A stretch of DNA of 64,000 nucleotides. Source: Meghimatium bilineatum. Its lineage: Eukaryota; Mollusca; Gastropoda; Stylommatophora; Philomycidae. Of this stretch, positions 10,125-21,279 are shown one piece after another (the first letter of the stretch is position 1; the number at the start of each line of letters is the position of its first letter). A program made the translations under genes and the position numbers. Location: NCBI GenBank assembly GCA_034231615.1, contig CM067312.1, positions 7,934,546 through 7,998,545 of the forward strand. The letters run 5' to 3'. The notes under the pieces are model-generated. The model searched no databases, was not told the origin of the DNA, and saw only the letters and a list, made by a program, of their open reading frames with translations.

Positions 10125-13100
10125 TTATCGAGGCCAGCACCGTGCAGTGGTGATGGGGCTTAGTTCAGCCATCAGGGGCTGGAAACTAAGACGGATCGGG
10201 CAGTCCCACTCGAGCAGGACCATAGTCCTGCCCAAGTAAGCAGAGTGCTGAAGACGGAGGCATCCAGCCAAAAGGCGCACAGATAATCAGAATGCCACGC
10301 ACAAAACACAATGGAAACATGTCTGCATCTAATAATAGTTATGGTGCCTGCCCTGTGGCGGACATTCAGGCAGGGACGGTGCCGGGCCCTATACCTCGAA
10401 AGGGCCCAACCTCAGTTACTGGAAGTCCTTCTCAATTGCCCCGAGGAGCCAGGAGGCAAGGGGACAGAGTTACTGGCCAAACAAACAAACGACCAATAAA
10501 GATAATGCACTGGAATGCTGAGGGTGTCAACAGTAAAAGAGATGGATACAGCAAAAAATTGGAACTTGAACATGTCATCAGTGAAGAACAAGTTAATATA
10601 TGATGTATCCAAGAAACACACCTCAGCAGCGACATAGCCTTCAAAATCAGAGGCTACCAGTGCTACCGGTCTGACAGAAAGGACAGTCGAAAGGGTGGAA
10701 TTCTGACACTTGTTAAAAACAATATCAGCGCATGTCAGCTGGAAGTATATATGGAAGGGGCAGAATACCAGATGCTCCACCTAAAAACAGACAGTGCAGA
10801 ATTCCATCTCCTGAACTATCACTGCCCAAATGATAAACCATTGGCACTAGACACAATTCCAGACAAAGAGAGACGTATGGTATGTGGTGACTTCAACAGC
10901 CACTCTCAGAGCTGGGGCTACGATCATATCGACAAGAGAGGTGAGGAACTTGAGAGCTGGCAGGATGAAAATAATCTCATCCTTATTAACCAGCCAGCAG
11001 ACTCACCAACCTTCTACTCAAGAGCATGGCACACCACCTCTACACCAGACCTGGCATTCCACTCACCAGGCTTGGAATGGAACATCACACGTGTCGTTGG
11101 AAAGCAGCTTGGGGGTAGTGACCACAGACCAGTATTTCTGGAAATCCACAATGAATTTACCAAGGACAGCAGCACGCTCACTAGGTGGAACTATAAAAGG
11201 GCAGACTGGAAAATGTACCAGCATTTAACCAGTGTTCTAGCTAAGGACATGAACTTGGAAAAAGACATCAATAAAGCAGTGAGTGAATTTAATAGATGTA
11301 CACTACATGCTGCTAGTAAAATCATACCCAGGGGGGCACGCAAAAACTACAAACCCTACTGGAATGATGAACTGGAAAAGCTGCAAAATGAGATGGAAAC
11401 ATCTAGACAGCAGGCAGAGAACAGACCTAGCCAAGAACATCACAACAAATATCAGCAAACAAAGGCTAAATTTCAAAGAGCCAAGTTACAAGCCAGACGG
11501 AGCAGCTGGAAAGAAAAAACAGAGTCGCTGAACCTAGAAAGAGATACTAGGAAATTATGGAAACTTGTAAAACAACTAAATGATGAAGGTACAGGGAGAA
11601 ATACCAGGATCACACTTTATAATGATAGAAACATTTTAACAGGTAAACATGCAGCTGATTACTTTGCTGATTCCTTTGCAGAAGACAATAACGTCAAAGT
11701 CAGCCCAGACAAATAACAGGAGGTTCGAGAGAACCAGCAAAACATTGGACAAGGCGAACCTATACCTGAAGTAATAGAGACACCAATCACAATGAGAGAA
11801 CTGGAGCATGCAATATCCAAATTGAAAATGAAAAAGTCCCCTGGAGCTGATAGAGTGTCCAATGAAATGATTAGAAACCTGGGAATTGCAGCAAGAGCAA
11901 AGCTGCTGCAGATCTTTAACACAAGCTGGTCCACAGGTAATGTACCACAGGCATGGAGAGAAGCAATAATGATACCTCTCCTCAAATCAGGAAAAGATGG
12001 CAACACAGTCTCCAACTACAGGCCCATCAGCCTCACAAGCTGTCTATGCAAAACAATAGAACGCATTATCAATCTTAGGATGCAGTGGTACCTTGAAAGT
12101 GAAAACCTTCTGGTATCACAGCAAGCAGGTTTCAGACAGTGCTACTCTACTGAAGATCAGGCAACCTACCTCTCCTAAGAGATTGAGGATGCCTTCCACG
12201 ATAAGAAACTGTTACTAGCAGCATGGATAGACCTCAGGAAAGCATTTGATAAGGTCTGGAAAGAAGGGCTCCTAAAGAAATTGAGAAATTGCAGGGTTAG
12301 CTCAAGAATGTACAAATGGGTAAAAGCATACCTGCATAATAGAAGAGCCAGGGTACAATTAGATGGTCGCAAGAGCATGAAAGTTCTACTGCGTCATGAA
12401 GTCCCCCAGGGAGAAGTCTTGTCATTCACACTTTTTTTGGTTTACATCAATGACCTAGTTGCTGAACTACCACACGGGATCAAAGTGGCAATGTATGCTG
12501 ACGACCTGGTGATCTGGTGCACGGAAGAACATGCAACAGTGGCCATTAAACAAATACAAAGAGCTATCGATGCCCTAACCTTATGGGCAAATAGATGGTG
12601 CGTCAGCATTAACACAGATAAGTGCAGCACTACACTCTTTACCCTCTCATAAAACAAAAAGCTGGTCATATCAAGATAGACGGAGAGCTCTTGAAAGAAG
12701 ACAAACAACCAACATACCTCGGAGTTACTTTTGATAAGTTGACATGGAAGCAGCACATAAGCAAAGCAACAACAAAAGCCAGGAGGAAGTTAGCTATCAT
12801 GAGAAAACTAATTGGAACCACATGGGGAGCCAGTGGAAATATACTCAGTAAAGTTTACCAGCAAGGCATAAGACCACACCTGGAATATGGTTCAGCCGCG
12901 TGGTGTCCTGCATCAAACACCACATTACAAGATCTAGATAAAGTGCTGATAGAATAATGTTGGGAGCAATGAAATCAACACCCATAGCAGAGATGCAGAA
13001 AATGGGAATAATGCAAACACTTGGCGAACGCAGAGACACAAAAGTTCTAATTCAAGCAGAAAAGTTTCAGTGTATGCCAAGTCATCTAATGAAGGAAAGA

Positions 13101-14170
13101 TTCCAATATCTAGCAATGGGGCGACTGAAAAGAAGTAGTTTTATCCATCAAGCTAAACGTCTCCGTAGACAACGTACAGGCCTACCTGAAGGTGACAGCC
13201 CCTTAAGGTCTGTACCAGAGCAAACCCCGTGGAGTGAAAGCCATGGAATGCCAATATACATTCAGACCCATGTGAAATGAATACTAAGCGAGGACGAACA
13301 GAACAGTGTGCAACGAAGGACAGTCACCCTCAGTTTCCTGGATGAGGAATATCCACAAGATATATGGGTCAGAGTATACACAGATGTGTCAGCACAGAAT
13401 GCAGTGAGGAATGGAGGTGCAGGTGTATATATATATAGAATATCCACACAAGCCTAGAGATACAATCAGAACACCGACAGGAAAATTCTGCAATAATTAT
13501 GATGCAGAAATCCAGGGAATTAGTGTGGCAGCTAAAAAACTGCTGAACTCCAACTCTGGCCTACAGCCTGTGGTATTCCTGACAGATGCAAATTCAGTTC
13601 TTCAAGCTCTCCAGCCTGGAAAACTAACAGACCTGAAAAAACTACTTAGCGAATTGTCTTACCAGTATATAATAACCATGCAGTGGATACCCTCTCACTG
13701 TGAAATACCATAAATGAAAAAGCAGACCAACTGGCTAAGGAAGGTGCTGCAGAAGACCAACCAGATATACCAATCACCTACCATCAGAAAAAACAGATGA
13801 TCAAGTCAATAAGAAAGCCACAAACACCAACACAAGATGACTATCACATTATGAACAGATCAGAACAAGTTATAATTCTACGTCTCAGAACAGGACACAA
13901 CCGACTCCGCAGTCACATGTATACAAAGTTCAAGATTGGTAACACGGCCATGTGGTCATGTGGACAGGCAGCACAGAGTGCCAAACATATACTTCAAGAG
14001 TGTTCTGAGCATGAAACGCTGAGGTAGACTTATTGGCCAGAGGAAACAACACTGTAATCAAAGCTCTATGGGACACTGTATGAACTACAAAAGACTGTGA
14101 GTTTTATTCAGGAGACAGAATTACAGATATAGACATGTTTCAAGTGAACGAAAGAAGAAGAAGAAGAAGA
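10125..14170 (+). mobile_element. Complete non-LTR retrotransposon (EN-RT-RNase H), inactivated
   Basis: A 4,046-bp element flanked by a perfect 10-bp duplication GACATTTTTC at 10115-10124 and 14171-14180. It has a leader of about 167 bp, one long decayed coding region (10292-14132), and a 3' end of GAA triplets directly before the duplication. The domain order endonuclease, RT, RNase H and terminal Cys/His segment points to the I/Jockey-related branch of non-LTR elements; the exact clade is uncertain. It landed 15 bp beyond the right flank duplicate of the SINE-A at 9814. Full length with TSD means it arrived by complete target-primed reverse transcription and decayed afterwards. Confidence 0.9.
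10292..14132 (+). pseudogene. LINE polyprotein: EEP endonuclease, RT, RNase H
   Basis: It starts at the first ATG after the leader. The endonuclease (10499-11140) keeps MHWNAEG, IQETHL, GDFNSHSQSWGY and GSDHRPVF. The RT (11800-12760) keeps KKSPGADRVSNEMI, NYRPISLTSC, WIDLRKAFD and MYADDLVIW; the VPQG motif reads VPQGEVLSFTLF, unlike the usual SVLSPTLF. RNase H (13370-13760) keeps all four acidic positions: YTDVSA, AEIQGI, LTDANS and NEKADQLAK. A RLRTGHNRLR segment and Cys/His residues end the protein. In-frame stops lie at 10601, 11714, 12176, 13278, 14025 and about 14055; frame changes lie near 12650, 12945, 13430 and 13710. It cannot make a functional product. Confidence 0.9.
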
Positions 14171-14180
14171 GACATTTTTC

Positions 14181-14640
14181 CCCTAGATGCGAGATTGTTT
14201 TTTTTTATCCAGTCTTCGTAAATTTACTTATAAACTTTTAAAAATTTACAAAATTTATGAATTTAAAAAAAAAAAACAGTGGTTCTTCCAATAAAAAGGA
14301 AATGGGTACCAGCGGTGCAATATTTACGTTACATTTACGTTACAAGCTATAGCTTAGGGCTTCCTGAGCAATTGTCATATATACTTAAATATATTTCAGC
14401 ATTATTTGTCCCAATACCGCACGTCGGGAAAGCTTAGGGTTTTATCAAGTATAAATCCGGCCCTGGGTATCAGGAAAAACGCACAGGAGGGGTCTTGGAA
14501 TAATTTTATTGCTATTGAGTCAGAGCTGAAGCCAACACTACATAGGATTGTTCTGGTCAACAATTAGCCATGCATCTGAGTTAGCCAAATATTGCTACTA
14601 ATTCATTAACTTCCCATACACGTCTGTACGCCATGTTCGT
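14181..14640. other. Spacer, nothing recognised
   Basis: Contains T- and A-rich runs (about 14198 and 14263) but no repeat family recognised. Confidence 0.5.
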
Positions 14641-14644
14641 TAGG

Positions 14645-14937
14645 TACTGCAACCCAAAGGGAAGCAGAAATTGATAATAAAATATCAACCACTTTATACA
14701 CTAAATACCCTTACCTTACAAGCATGTCGTGAGAGAAATCTAAGGAGGTTTTGGGGTGGAATAGGTTGTCTCATCCCATATAGGGTCAAAGTGACCCAGA
14801 AGCTGTGCTTAAATCCGATGTATCAGGCATAAAGGAGCATATATAGATGCCAAGCTGTAAACCATTTCACAATCTCCCTGTTCTCCAGACTATATCCTGC
14901 TGATCTGTAGGCTTATGCTAACGAACATGAAGAAGAT
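14645..14937 (+). mobile_element. SINE-A, diverged copy
   Basis: Blocks in family order: CAACCCAAAGGGAAGCAGAA, ACAAGCATGTCGTGAGAG, GTTGTCTCATCCCATATAGG, GTCAAAGTGACCCAGAAGC, AAGCTGTAAACCATTTCACA and CGAACATGAAGAAGATG at the tail. No clear flanking duplication was seen. Confidence 0.8.
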
Positions 14938-15015
14938 GAATTACTTAAGTTTTTTACCGCAACCTTAAAAATATGATAAACCGTCAGAATATTTCTTTCT
15001 AGAACTTTTGTTTCA

Positions 15016-15330
15016 TGATACACCACATCTATTCCAGGGTTGCCACACAGTGATACACTAGATCTATCCCAGGGTTGCCACACAGTGATACACCACATCT
15101 ATCCCAGGGTTGCCACACAGTGATACACCACATCTATCCCAGGGTTGCCACACAGTGATACACCACATCTATCCCAGGGTTGCCACAAATTGATAAACCA
15201 CATCTATCCCAGGGTTGTCACAAATCGATATACCATATCTATTGCAGTGTTGCCACAAATTGATATACCATATCTATTCCAGTGGTGCCACAAATTGATA
15301 AACCACATCTATCCCAGGTGTGCCACAAAT
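15016..15330. repeat. 36-bp tandem repeat, about 8.7 copies
   Basis: The unit is GTTGCCACACAGTGATACAC followed by CACATCTATCCCAGGG. The right-hand copies carry AAATTGATA instead of CAGTGATA, so variants are grouped by position. Confidence 0.95.
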
Positions 15331-15394
15331 TAGCCTTTTTCACACATTCTTACGTGTCACTGGCAATGAAATTTACCGGTGGCTATTTTTATAG

Positions 15395-15620
15395 AAATAT
15401 TAGGTGTAGCGCATGGTCCAGAGGTTAGAGTTGTGGTCTCACACCCATACGTTCAGAGTTCAATCCCTGATAAAACTGATTTTTTAAATGTTGGAGTGTA
15501 AATGAAAAAAAATTATCTGAACATGGCGTGGCGACAAGAAGGGCATGCGGCCTTATTGAACCAGGCACTCGAAACCTCCCTGTAACTCCCTGTCGGGAAA
15601 AATGCATTATTGATAGTTTA
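15395..15620 (+). mobile_element. SINE-E, tRNA-derived
   Basis: A tRNA-like head GTGTAGCGCATGGTCCAGAG with a B-box-like GAGTTCAATCC at 15456-15466. The body carries AGGGCATGCGGCCTTATTGA, then CACTCGAAACCTCCCTGTAA and GGGAAAAATGCATTATTGA. It matches the copy at 60545 throughout and the fragment at 1-68. Confidence 0.8.
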
Positions 15621-15624
15621 ACAC

Positions 15625-16070
15625 AGATTTTTAAATGCGAGGAGTTTGTCAATTTTGACCTTTTTTTACCTATTACTTTACTATTCCAAAAAATATCAAT
15701 TCCAACATTACGGCAAACTCGAACCTTTTGCTTGTTTCGGGAAACACTGGACTTTCTTGTGTAACGTGTGGTTGTTTTATAATTTAAGAGTTAATGATTG
15801 AAGAATTAATAATTTATGATTTAATGATTTATGAGTTGTGAATTAATTATTTATGAGCTAGTGATTTATGATTTATTAGTTAATAATTTATGAGTTCTAT
15901 TATGTTTCTCTTTACCGGCTGCTACCCTCTATACACCAATCTCAGGTAGTCTTGAGAGCGAGCATAAACAGAAGCGTGTAATTGTGTTTAACTGTTTTGT
16001 TGACATCAGCTATGGGAAATCCCATGATTGTTACAGTTTGTCATTCATTTCCTCACTTAGCCTATGGCGT
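15625..16070. other. Spacer with degenerate TTTATGA repeats
   Basis: Between about 15778 and 15900 the sequence is a loose run of TTAATGA/TTTATGA words with no fixed period. The rest is unremarkable. Confidence 0.5.
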
Positions 16071-16071
16071 T

Positions 16072-16113
16072 ATCTGTTATCTGTTATCTGTTATCTGTTA
16101 TCTGTTATCTGTA
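16072..16113. repeat. Heptanucleotide TTATCTG repeat, about 6 copies
   Basis: Perfect 7-bp tandem repeat (TTATCTG)n. Confidence 0.95.
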
Positions 16114-16388
16114 GTTGACCATGTTCACTTCCAGGTATTGTAGCTCACCTGTACATAGGCTTCCAACTCTTAACATTTTTTGGTTACTTTAAATTTATCT
16201 TTTCACCTGTCGGTGACCTCGTTCATTAAAGGTCGATGAAGAAGATGCAGCTCAACTTTTAAGTTAAGAGAGTAACAAATACAGTTTTGTTGTGTGTTGT
16301 TGTAGGAGGCCGTCGAAATTTCTGAAAATTGAATGTTTTTGTGTGTGTCATTAGTTGGTTCATTCAAGCTAACATGAGAGGGGGGGGG

Positions 16389-16664
16389 GTCTAATGCATG
16401 AGTGTCTCTGGATGAACTTGAGTGGTCTAATGCACGAGTGTCTCTGGATGAACTTGGGTGGTCTAATGCACGAGTGTCTCTGGATTAACTTGGGTGGTCT
16501 AATGCACGAATGTCTCTGGATGAACTTGAGTGGGTCTAATGCACGAGTGTCTCTGGATTAACTTGGGTGGTCTAATGCACGAATGTCTCTGGATGAACTT
16601 GAGTGGTCTAATGCACGAGTGTCTCTGGATTAACTTGGGTGGTCTAATGCACGAATGTCTCTGA
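16389..16664. repeat. 36-bp tandem repeat, about 7.6 copies
   Basis: The unit is GGTCTAATGCACGAGTGTCT followed by CTGGATGAACTTGAGT. Variants alternate (GATGAACTTGAG versus GATTAACTTGGG, CGAGTG versus CGAATG), hinting at a two- or three-unit higher-order period on the right side. It ends exactly at the head of a SINE-A. Confidence 0.95.
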
Positions 16665-16895
16665 GGCCCGAAAGGTTAGCTCATATTAGCAATACTCTTA
16701 ACTGCCATAATAGTCGTACAAGGCGACTAAAAAGGTTTGGTGGCGGGGTTGGCTGTACCATCCAATAGAGAGTCAAAGTAACGCAGAAGCCATGCTGACG
16801 CTGGATGTGTCAGGTCGGATGACGCAGATTTGGTAGATAAGCTGTAAACCATTACTTAACATATTTCCTTATCTGGACCACATACTGGACCACCT
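16665..16895 (+). mobile_element. SINE-A, interrupted by its own amplified segment
   Basis: The head GAGGCCCGAAAGG is followed by AGTCGTACAAGGCGACTAAA, GGCGGGGTTGGCTGTACCAT, GCCATGCTGACGCTGGATGT and AAGCTGTAAACCATTA. At the CTGGACTACATCCTG position of the family the sequence turns into the 15-bp array at 16880. The normal GCAGGAGTTTGAGAACG tail is absent. Confidence 0.8.
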
Positions 16896-17095
16896 AATGA
16901 ACTGTATCCTGGACTACCTCCTGGACTATATCTTGGACCACATCCTGGATCACATCCTGGACCACATCCTGGATCACATCCTGGACTACTTCCTGTACTA
17001 CATCCTGCACAACATCCTGGATTACATCATGGACCACATTCTGGACTACATTATAGACCACATCCTGGATCAAATCTTGGACTACATGCTGCCAA
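16880..17095. repeat. 15-bp CTGGAcCACATCcTG array seeded in SINE-A
   Basis: About 14 imperfect copies of CTGGAYYACATCCTG with an internal half-unit period. The same 15-mer (CTGGACTACATCCTG) is present once in the SINE-A copies at 9814 and 55820. A Leu/Asp/His/Tyr-rich open frame spans it and is an artefact. Confidence 0.9.
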
Positions 17096-17327
17096 CTTTG
17101 GTTGTAAGTCTAATTGATATCTCACTGCCAATCACGTCACCAAATATAGTTATTTTAGTTACAAATCTGTCGACTAAATCATTACCAATCACGCCACCAA
17201 ACAAACAAACAAACAAATAAACAAACTTACTTATTTCTCGCTTCCATACACTTATACATTTCAGCACTTCTTCGTGTATGCAGAAATACAATTACTTCTC
17301 AAATCAAGAAGAGAGCTAGCTATACAT

Positions 17328-17500
17328 CAGATGTTACCAAATAAAGAAAAGATCTATACAAACAATAAGATGTTACCAAATAAAGAAAATATATATACAA
17401 ACAATCAGATGTTACCAAATCAAGAAAATATCTATACAAACAATCAGATGTTACCAAATCAAGAAAATATCTATACAAACAATCAGATGTTACCGTATCA
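17328..17500. repeat. 39-bp tandem repeat, about 4.4 copies
   Basis: The unit is CAGATGTTACCAAATCAAGA followed by AAATATCTATACAAACAAT. It is nearly perfect. Confidence 0.95.
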
Positions 17501-17748
17501 TGACAACAGACGCCTACGACTAAATAAATCGGCAGGAACATGTTACAATACTTCGCCTGAGGATAGGATACAACAGAGCGAACAAACACATCCAGAAGAT
17601 TCGGGATGCGACTGTGTGCCACACCATTGTGCACTAGTGGAACAGATAAATAGACATTTGAACATATACTGCAGAACTATCTTCAGTATAAATAATTGAA
17701 AGATACGTACTGGCTCAGCAGCTCAACCCTGCAAACATATATATATAT

Positions 17749-18578
17749 CAACAAAAAGAAACGCACGTTTTCTGGAGTTACTTTTATAAAAGATATTCAT
17801 TGATTGATTATCCTTCAACATATCGAATGTGTCCACTTGGACAATAACTTCTCGTGGTTACCTGAATTGTACTCACCTCATTATTCATGAGGCCATGGTA
17901 GAGGTCAAGATCAAAATAACGATTTTGGCAATAACTCGTGACAGGTTCATGAGAATTACATGAAACTTACTGAATACAAAACTCTCTGAACATATTATTG
18001 AATGCGTATAAAACATTGACGGTCCTCGAATAAATTTATTTGAAAATTTAGTGCTCAAGTATGGCTCATCTCACTACAGAGCAACAACACATCATCAGTG
18101 AACGCTTACAGACTGGACAATCACAAAGTGTAATGGACAAACAATTTAATGTTGTTGGAAGCACTATTAGTTGCATTTGAGACCGATTTCAACAAACTGG
18201 CTCAGTGGCAGACCGGCCGCGCAGTGGAAAACCCTGAGTCACAACTCCGCCAAAAATTGCTTCATATAGCTGCATCACATCAATAATCGATGTGCATCTG
18301 CGTCTTTCACAGTCCAGTCAATGTCAGCAGTTCGTCGAATTTCAGACCTAACAGTCAGAAACCAGCTACTCGCGCTGGTCTTTGGGCTAGAAGACCCTAC
18401 GTAGGTCCTGTTCTTACGGACCGGCAGCGCCATAACCGACTATAGTGGACGAACCAGTATGGTCAATGAACCCTTGGGAATGACTGAAGACGGGTGTGAT
18501 TTAGTTAGTCTGAAAGTTTCTCCATGCCAAAATAAAATTTTGTTACATGTTTGAAATAATGTTACGTTTCTTTTTTTT
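17749..18578 (+). mobile_element. Tc1/mariner-type transposon, internally deleted
   Basis: The left end ACAAAAAGAAACGCAC and the inverted right end (GTTACGTTTCTTTTT) form short imperfect terminal inverted repeats. The left end follows a TATATATATATC run, so a TA target is plausible but cannot be fixed. Total about 830 bp against a typical autonomous length of about 1.3 kb or more. The transposase start is present but the region that should hold the DDE catalytic core is missing. Confidence 0.8.
18061..18457 (+). pseudogene. Tc1-like transposase N-terminus, relic
   Basis: From the ATG at 18061: MAHLTTEQQHIISERLQTG, then a helix-turn-helix-like QSVMDKQFNVVGSTI and DRFQQTGSVADRPRSGKP. These match the paired N-terminal DNA-binding domain of Tc1-like transposases, with in-frame stops at 18178 and 18235. 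After a frame change, GLWARRPYVGPVLTDRQRHN follows, the linker typical of the family. Sequence then jumps to the 3' end, so no D-D-E residues exist. Non-functional. Confidence 0.85.
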
Positions 18579-18579
18579 T

Positions 18580-19140
18580 TCTTTTTTTTTTCTTTTTTTT
18601 AAACAATATATAACCAATCCTTAGACAACGATGGAGTTTATCATCAACAATTGTCTGGCCATGTTGACATCATCTAACAAACAAACGAACGAAAGAAAGT
18701 TCTTCTTCTTCACGGCTTCAAATCCTGTTTACTCTCATGAAGTTCTTATCTCATAGTTAAATGTGTTAAGTTGACAGAAAAGATAATCTTACAATTTGTA
18801 TCTTCTCTCTCTCTCTCTCTCTCTGTCTTATCTGTCAGACACAAGAATGGTGTTGAAGATTAAGATCATGACATCAGATATCGCGGTGAACGTTAGCAAT
18901 GAAATCTCTAACAGAATCCTGTCTTTTCAACAATTCTATTTGTATTTTCTGTTACAGTGAGATGTAACACGTAACTGACAACTAGGCCAGTGGGTCTCAA
19001 TCTTTACTCGCCCGTGGTCTCTTTATTGGACAATTCATCGCCAGTGGCCCACCTGGTACTTTTAAATAACGTTGACCTTCCTTACAATTCATCAAGGATT
19101 TTTTTATATTAGTATATCGATGTGTATCAGTATTTTATCG
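18580..19140. other. Spacer with T-rich and CT tracts
   Basis: T-rich run to about 18600 and a perfect CT tract at about 18808-18824. No other feature seen. Confidence 0.6.
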
Positions 19141-19194
19141 TTGATTGATTCTTGATCCAACGGTCAATGGGAATCATGCACTTTGCCCCTTTAA

Positions 19195-19290
19195 AGCTAA
19201 AGATAAGTCCAACGCCAGAAACCTGCCGTGGGTGATGAATATAACTCTTCATATACTAAGCTACGCAGCTATTAGGTCGGTGGCCAGTTC
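19195..19290 (+). repeat. Dispersed repeat fragment shared with 48310
   Basis: GATGAATATAACTCTTCATA, TACTAAGC, then CAGCTATTAGGTCGGTGGCC and AGTTCC line up with 48310-48372. The family is unknown to me. Confidence 0.55.
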
Positions 19291-19299
19291 CTTGCTGTG

Positions 19300-19655
19300 T
19301 TTATGTTGCATAACTCATGCGTCAGTGCCCCCGCCCTCCTACAGCCCACCCCTACAAATATTTTCTGGAAAGTTTGTATAATTTATCCCACCAATGGCTG
19401 AGTCAGAAAATAACTGTAAAATTATCTGAATAGCTAGTTTGTATATATTGCATTGCCCCAAGCTATTGCGGTCAAGATATAGTTCACTCTGTTTATTATT
19501 TATTATTTGAAATAATCTATTACACAGGAAGAGATGGCGAGAGAGATGAAGCGAGAGAGAGGAGCGAGAGGAGAGATGGAGAAGTGTGGAGAAAAGTAGA
19601 GAGAAACATAAATGTGTTGGAGAATAAGATGAGAGACTTTAGTCTGGTATCGCTG
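19300..19655. other. Spacer with GA-rich stretch
   Basis: A GAGAGA/GCGAGAG-rich stretch at about 19528-19580; otherwise nothing recognised. Confidence 0.5.
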
Positions 19656-19660
19656 ACATC

Positions 19661-20220
19661 ATGTAACCAAATATGTTGAATTCACTAATCTTGTAACCAA
19701 ATATGTTGAATTCACTAATCTTGTAACCAAATATGTTGAATTCACTAATCTTGTAACCAAATATGTTGAATTCACAAATCTTGTAACCAAATATGTTGAA
19801 TTCACTAATCTTGTAACCAAATATGTTGAATTCACTAATCTTGTAACCAAATATGTTGAATTCACTAATCTTGTAACCAAATATGTTGAATTCACTAATC
19901 TTGTAACCAAATATGTTGAATTCACTAATCTTGTAACCAAATATGTTGAATTCACAAATCTTGTAACCAAATATGTTGAATTCACTAATCTTGTAACCAA
20001 ATATGTTGAATTCACTAATCTTGTAACCAAATATGTTGAATTCACTAATCTTGTAACCAAATATGTTGAATTCACTAATCTTGTAACCAAATATGTTGAA
20101 TTCACAAATCTTGTAACCAAATATGTTGAATTCACTAATCTTGTAACCAAATATGTTGAATTCACAAATCTTGTAACCAAATATGTTGAATTCACAAAGT
20201 TTGTAACCAAATATTTTCAA
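19661..20220. repeat. 30-bp tandem array, 18.7 copies
   Basis: The unit is TTGTAACCAAATATGTTGAA followed by TTCACTAATC, in strict 30-bp register. The only common variant is CACAAATC in place of CACTAATC. Every full unit has an EcoRI site (GAATTC). Two minus-strand frames stay open for more than 180 codons, with a 10-residue period in each, so neither is good evidence for a gene. Confidence 0.98.
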
Positions 20221-20221
20221 T

Positions 20222-20800
20222 TCAATAGCTTGTCATGTCCTTATCCACCGTGCTACAATGACGGAACAAAGCCATAGGAAATCAGTTTGGCTGCTCTCAC
20301 CTTCCTTAGTTTATGTGCAGTGCATCTTTGGTTCCTTCCCAACTACAGTGCATACCAAGCAAGTAGATATGGTGGGGGCGTTTAAACGTCCTTAGCATTT
20401 CAGGACATGACTGTTAGTATTACGAATTTAGCTAAACAATTTGGAGAATAATTTTTTCACGGAAAGGATCTTCAAATTTATCATCAAAATAAAAAATTTA
20501 CACACGAGAACGCATGACTGCTATTTTTTAGTTAGATCATCCTCCCTCCCTCCTTCCGTCCACCCCAGCCCCTCTTTCATTCTTTGAGTTAAAAGTATCT
20601 ACGGCCCTGGCTAGTAAAATTCATAGAAGTCAATTTTGTTTGAAGGAAAATGACGTCGTATTAAGACACGATGTTATCAAAAAAGGATTTTATTTTTAAA
20701 AATATGATTTTGTAAAATAAAAACATAAATTAGTGTGCCCGCTAAATTAAAGAGTACACAATAATGCTCTCCGTGCACCTCTTGCAAGTATGTAGCCCAC
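20222..20800. other. Spacer, nothing recognised
   Basis: Contains a short CCTCCCTCCCTCCTTCC tract near 20543. No repeat family seen. Confidence 0.5.
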
Positions 20801-20801
20801 A

Positions 20802-21030
20802 TGTCGGCCATAAGATCCATGTTTAAAGCCATAGGTCGGTCGTATGACCCTTGTTTAAATCCACAGATCGGCCATACGACCCATGTTTAAAGCAATAGGT
20901 CGGCCGTACGACCCATGTTTAAATCCACAGGTCGGCCATAAGACCCATGTTTAAATCCACAGGTCGGTCATAAGACCCATGTTTAAAGCCACAGGTCGCA
21001 CATGACCCATTCTTAAAGCCATGGCTCTAA
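20802..21030. repeat. 32-bp tandem repeat, about 7 copies
   Basis: The unit is GTCGGCCATAAGACCCATGT followed by TTAAATCCACAG. Variants AAAGCC/AAATCC and GGCCATA/GGTCGTA are interspersed. Confidence 0.95.
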
Positions 21031-21279
21031 GCTATTTTCATCAGCGCTCCAATGGAAGTCAGTGTAACGATTTGACAAAGATTTAAACATTTGTTGTCCG
21101 TATCTTATTTTGTCTTCCTTGTTTTCGTGTCACAAGCTGATATATATATATATATCGTGAATGAATTGTGCTCTAATCATCAATTCGACGTAGGACCAAT
21201 AGAGCTGTTTCAGATGAGCATAGTTTTCTTCTTGTGATGTGTTGAAATTGACAGTTCTGTAAAATATGTTATTTTTTCT

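Noticed and set aside
19661-20220. CRISPR array (30-bp repeats in strict register)
   Set aside because: Units are contiguous, with no unique spacers, no leader and no cas genes. The context is a metazoan repeat region.
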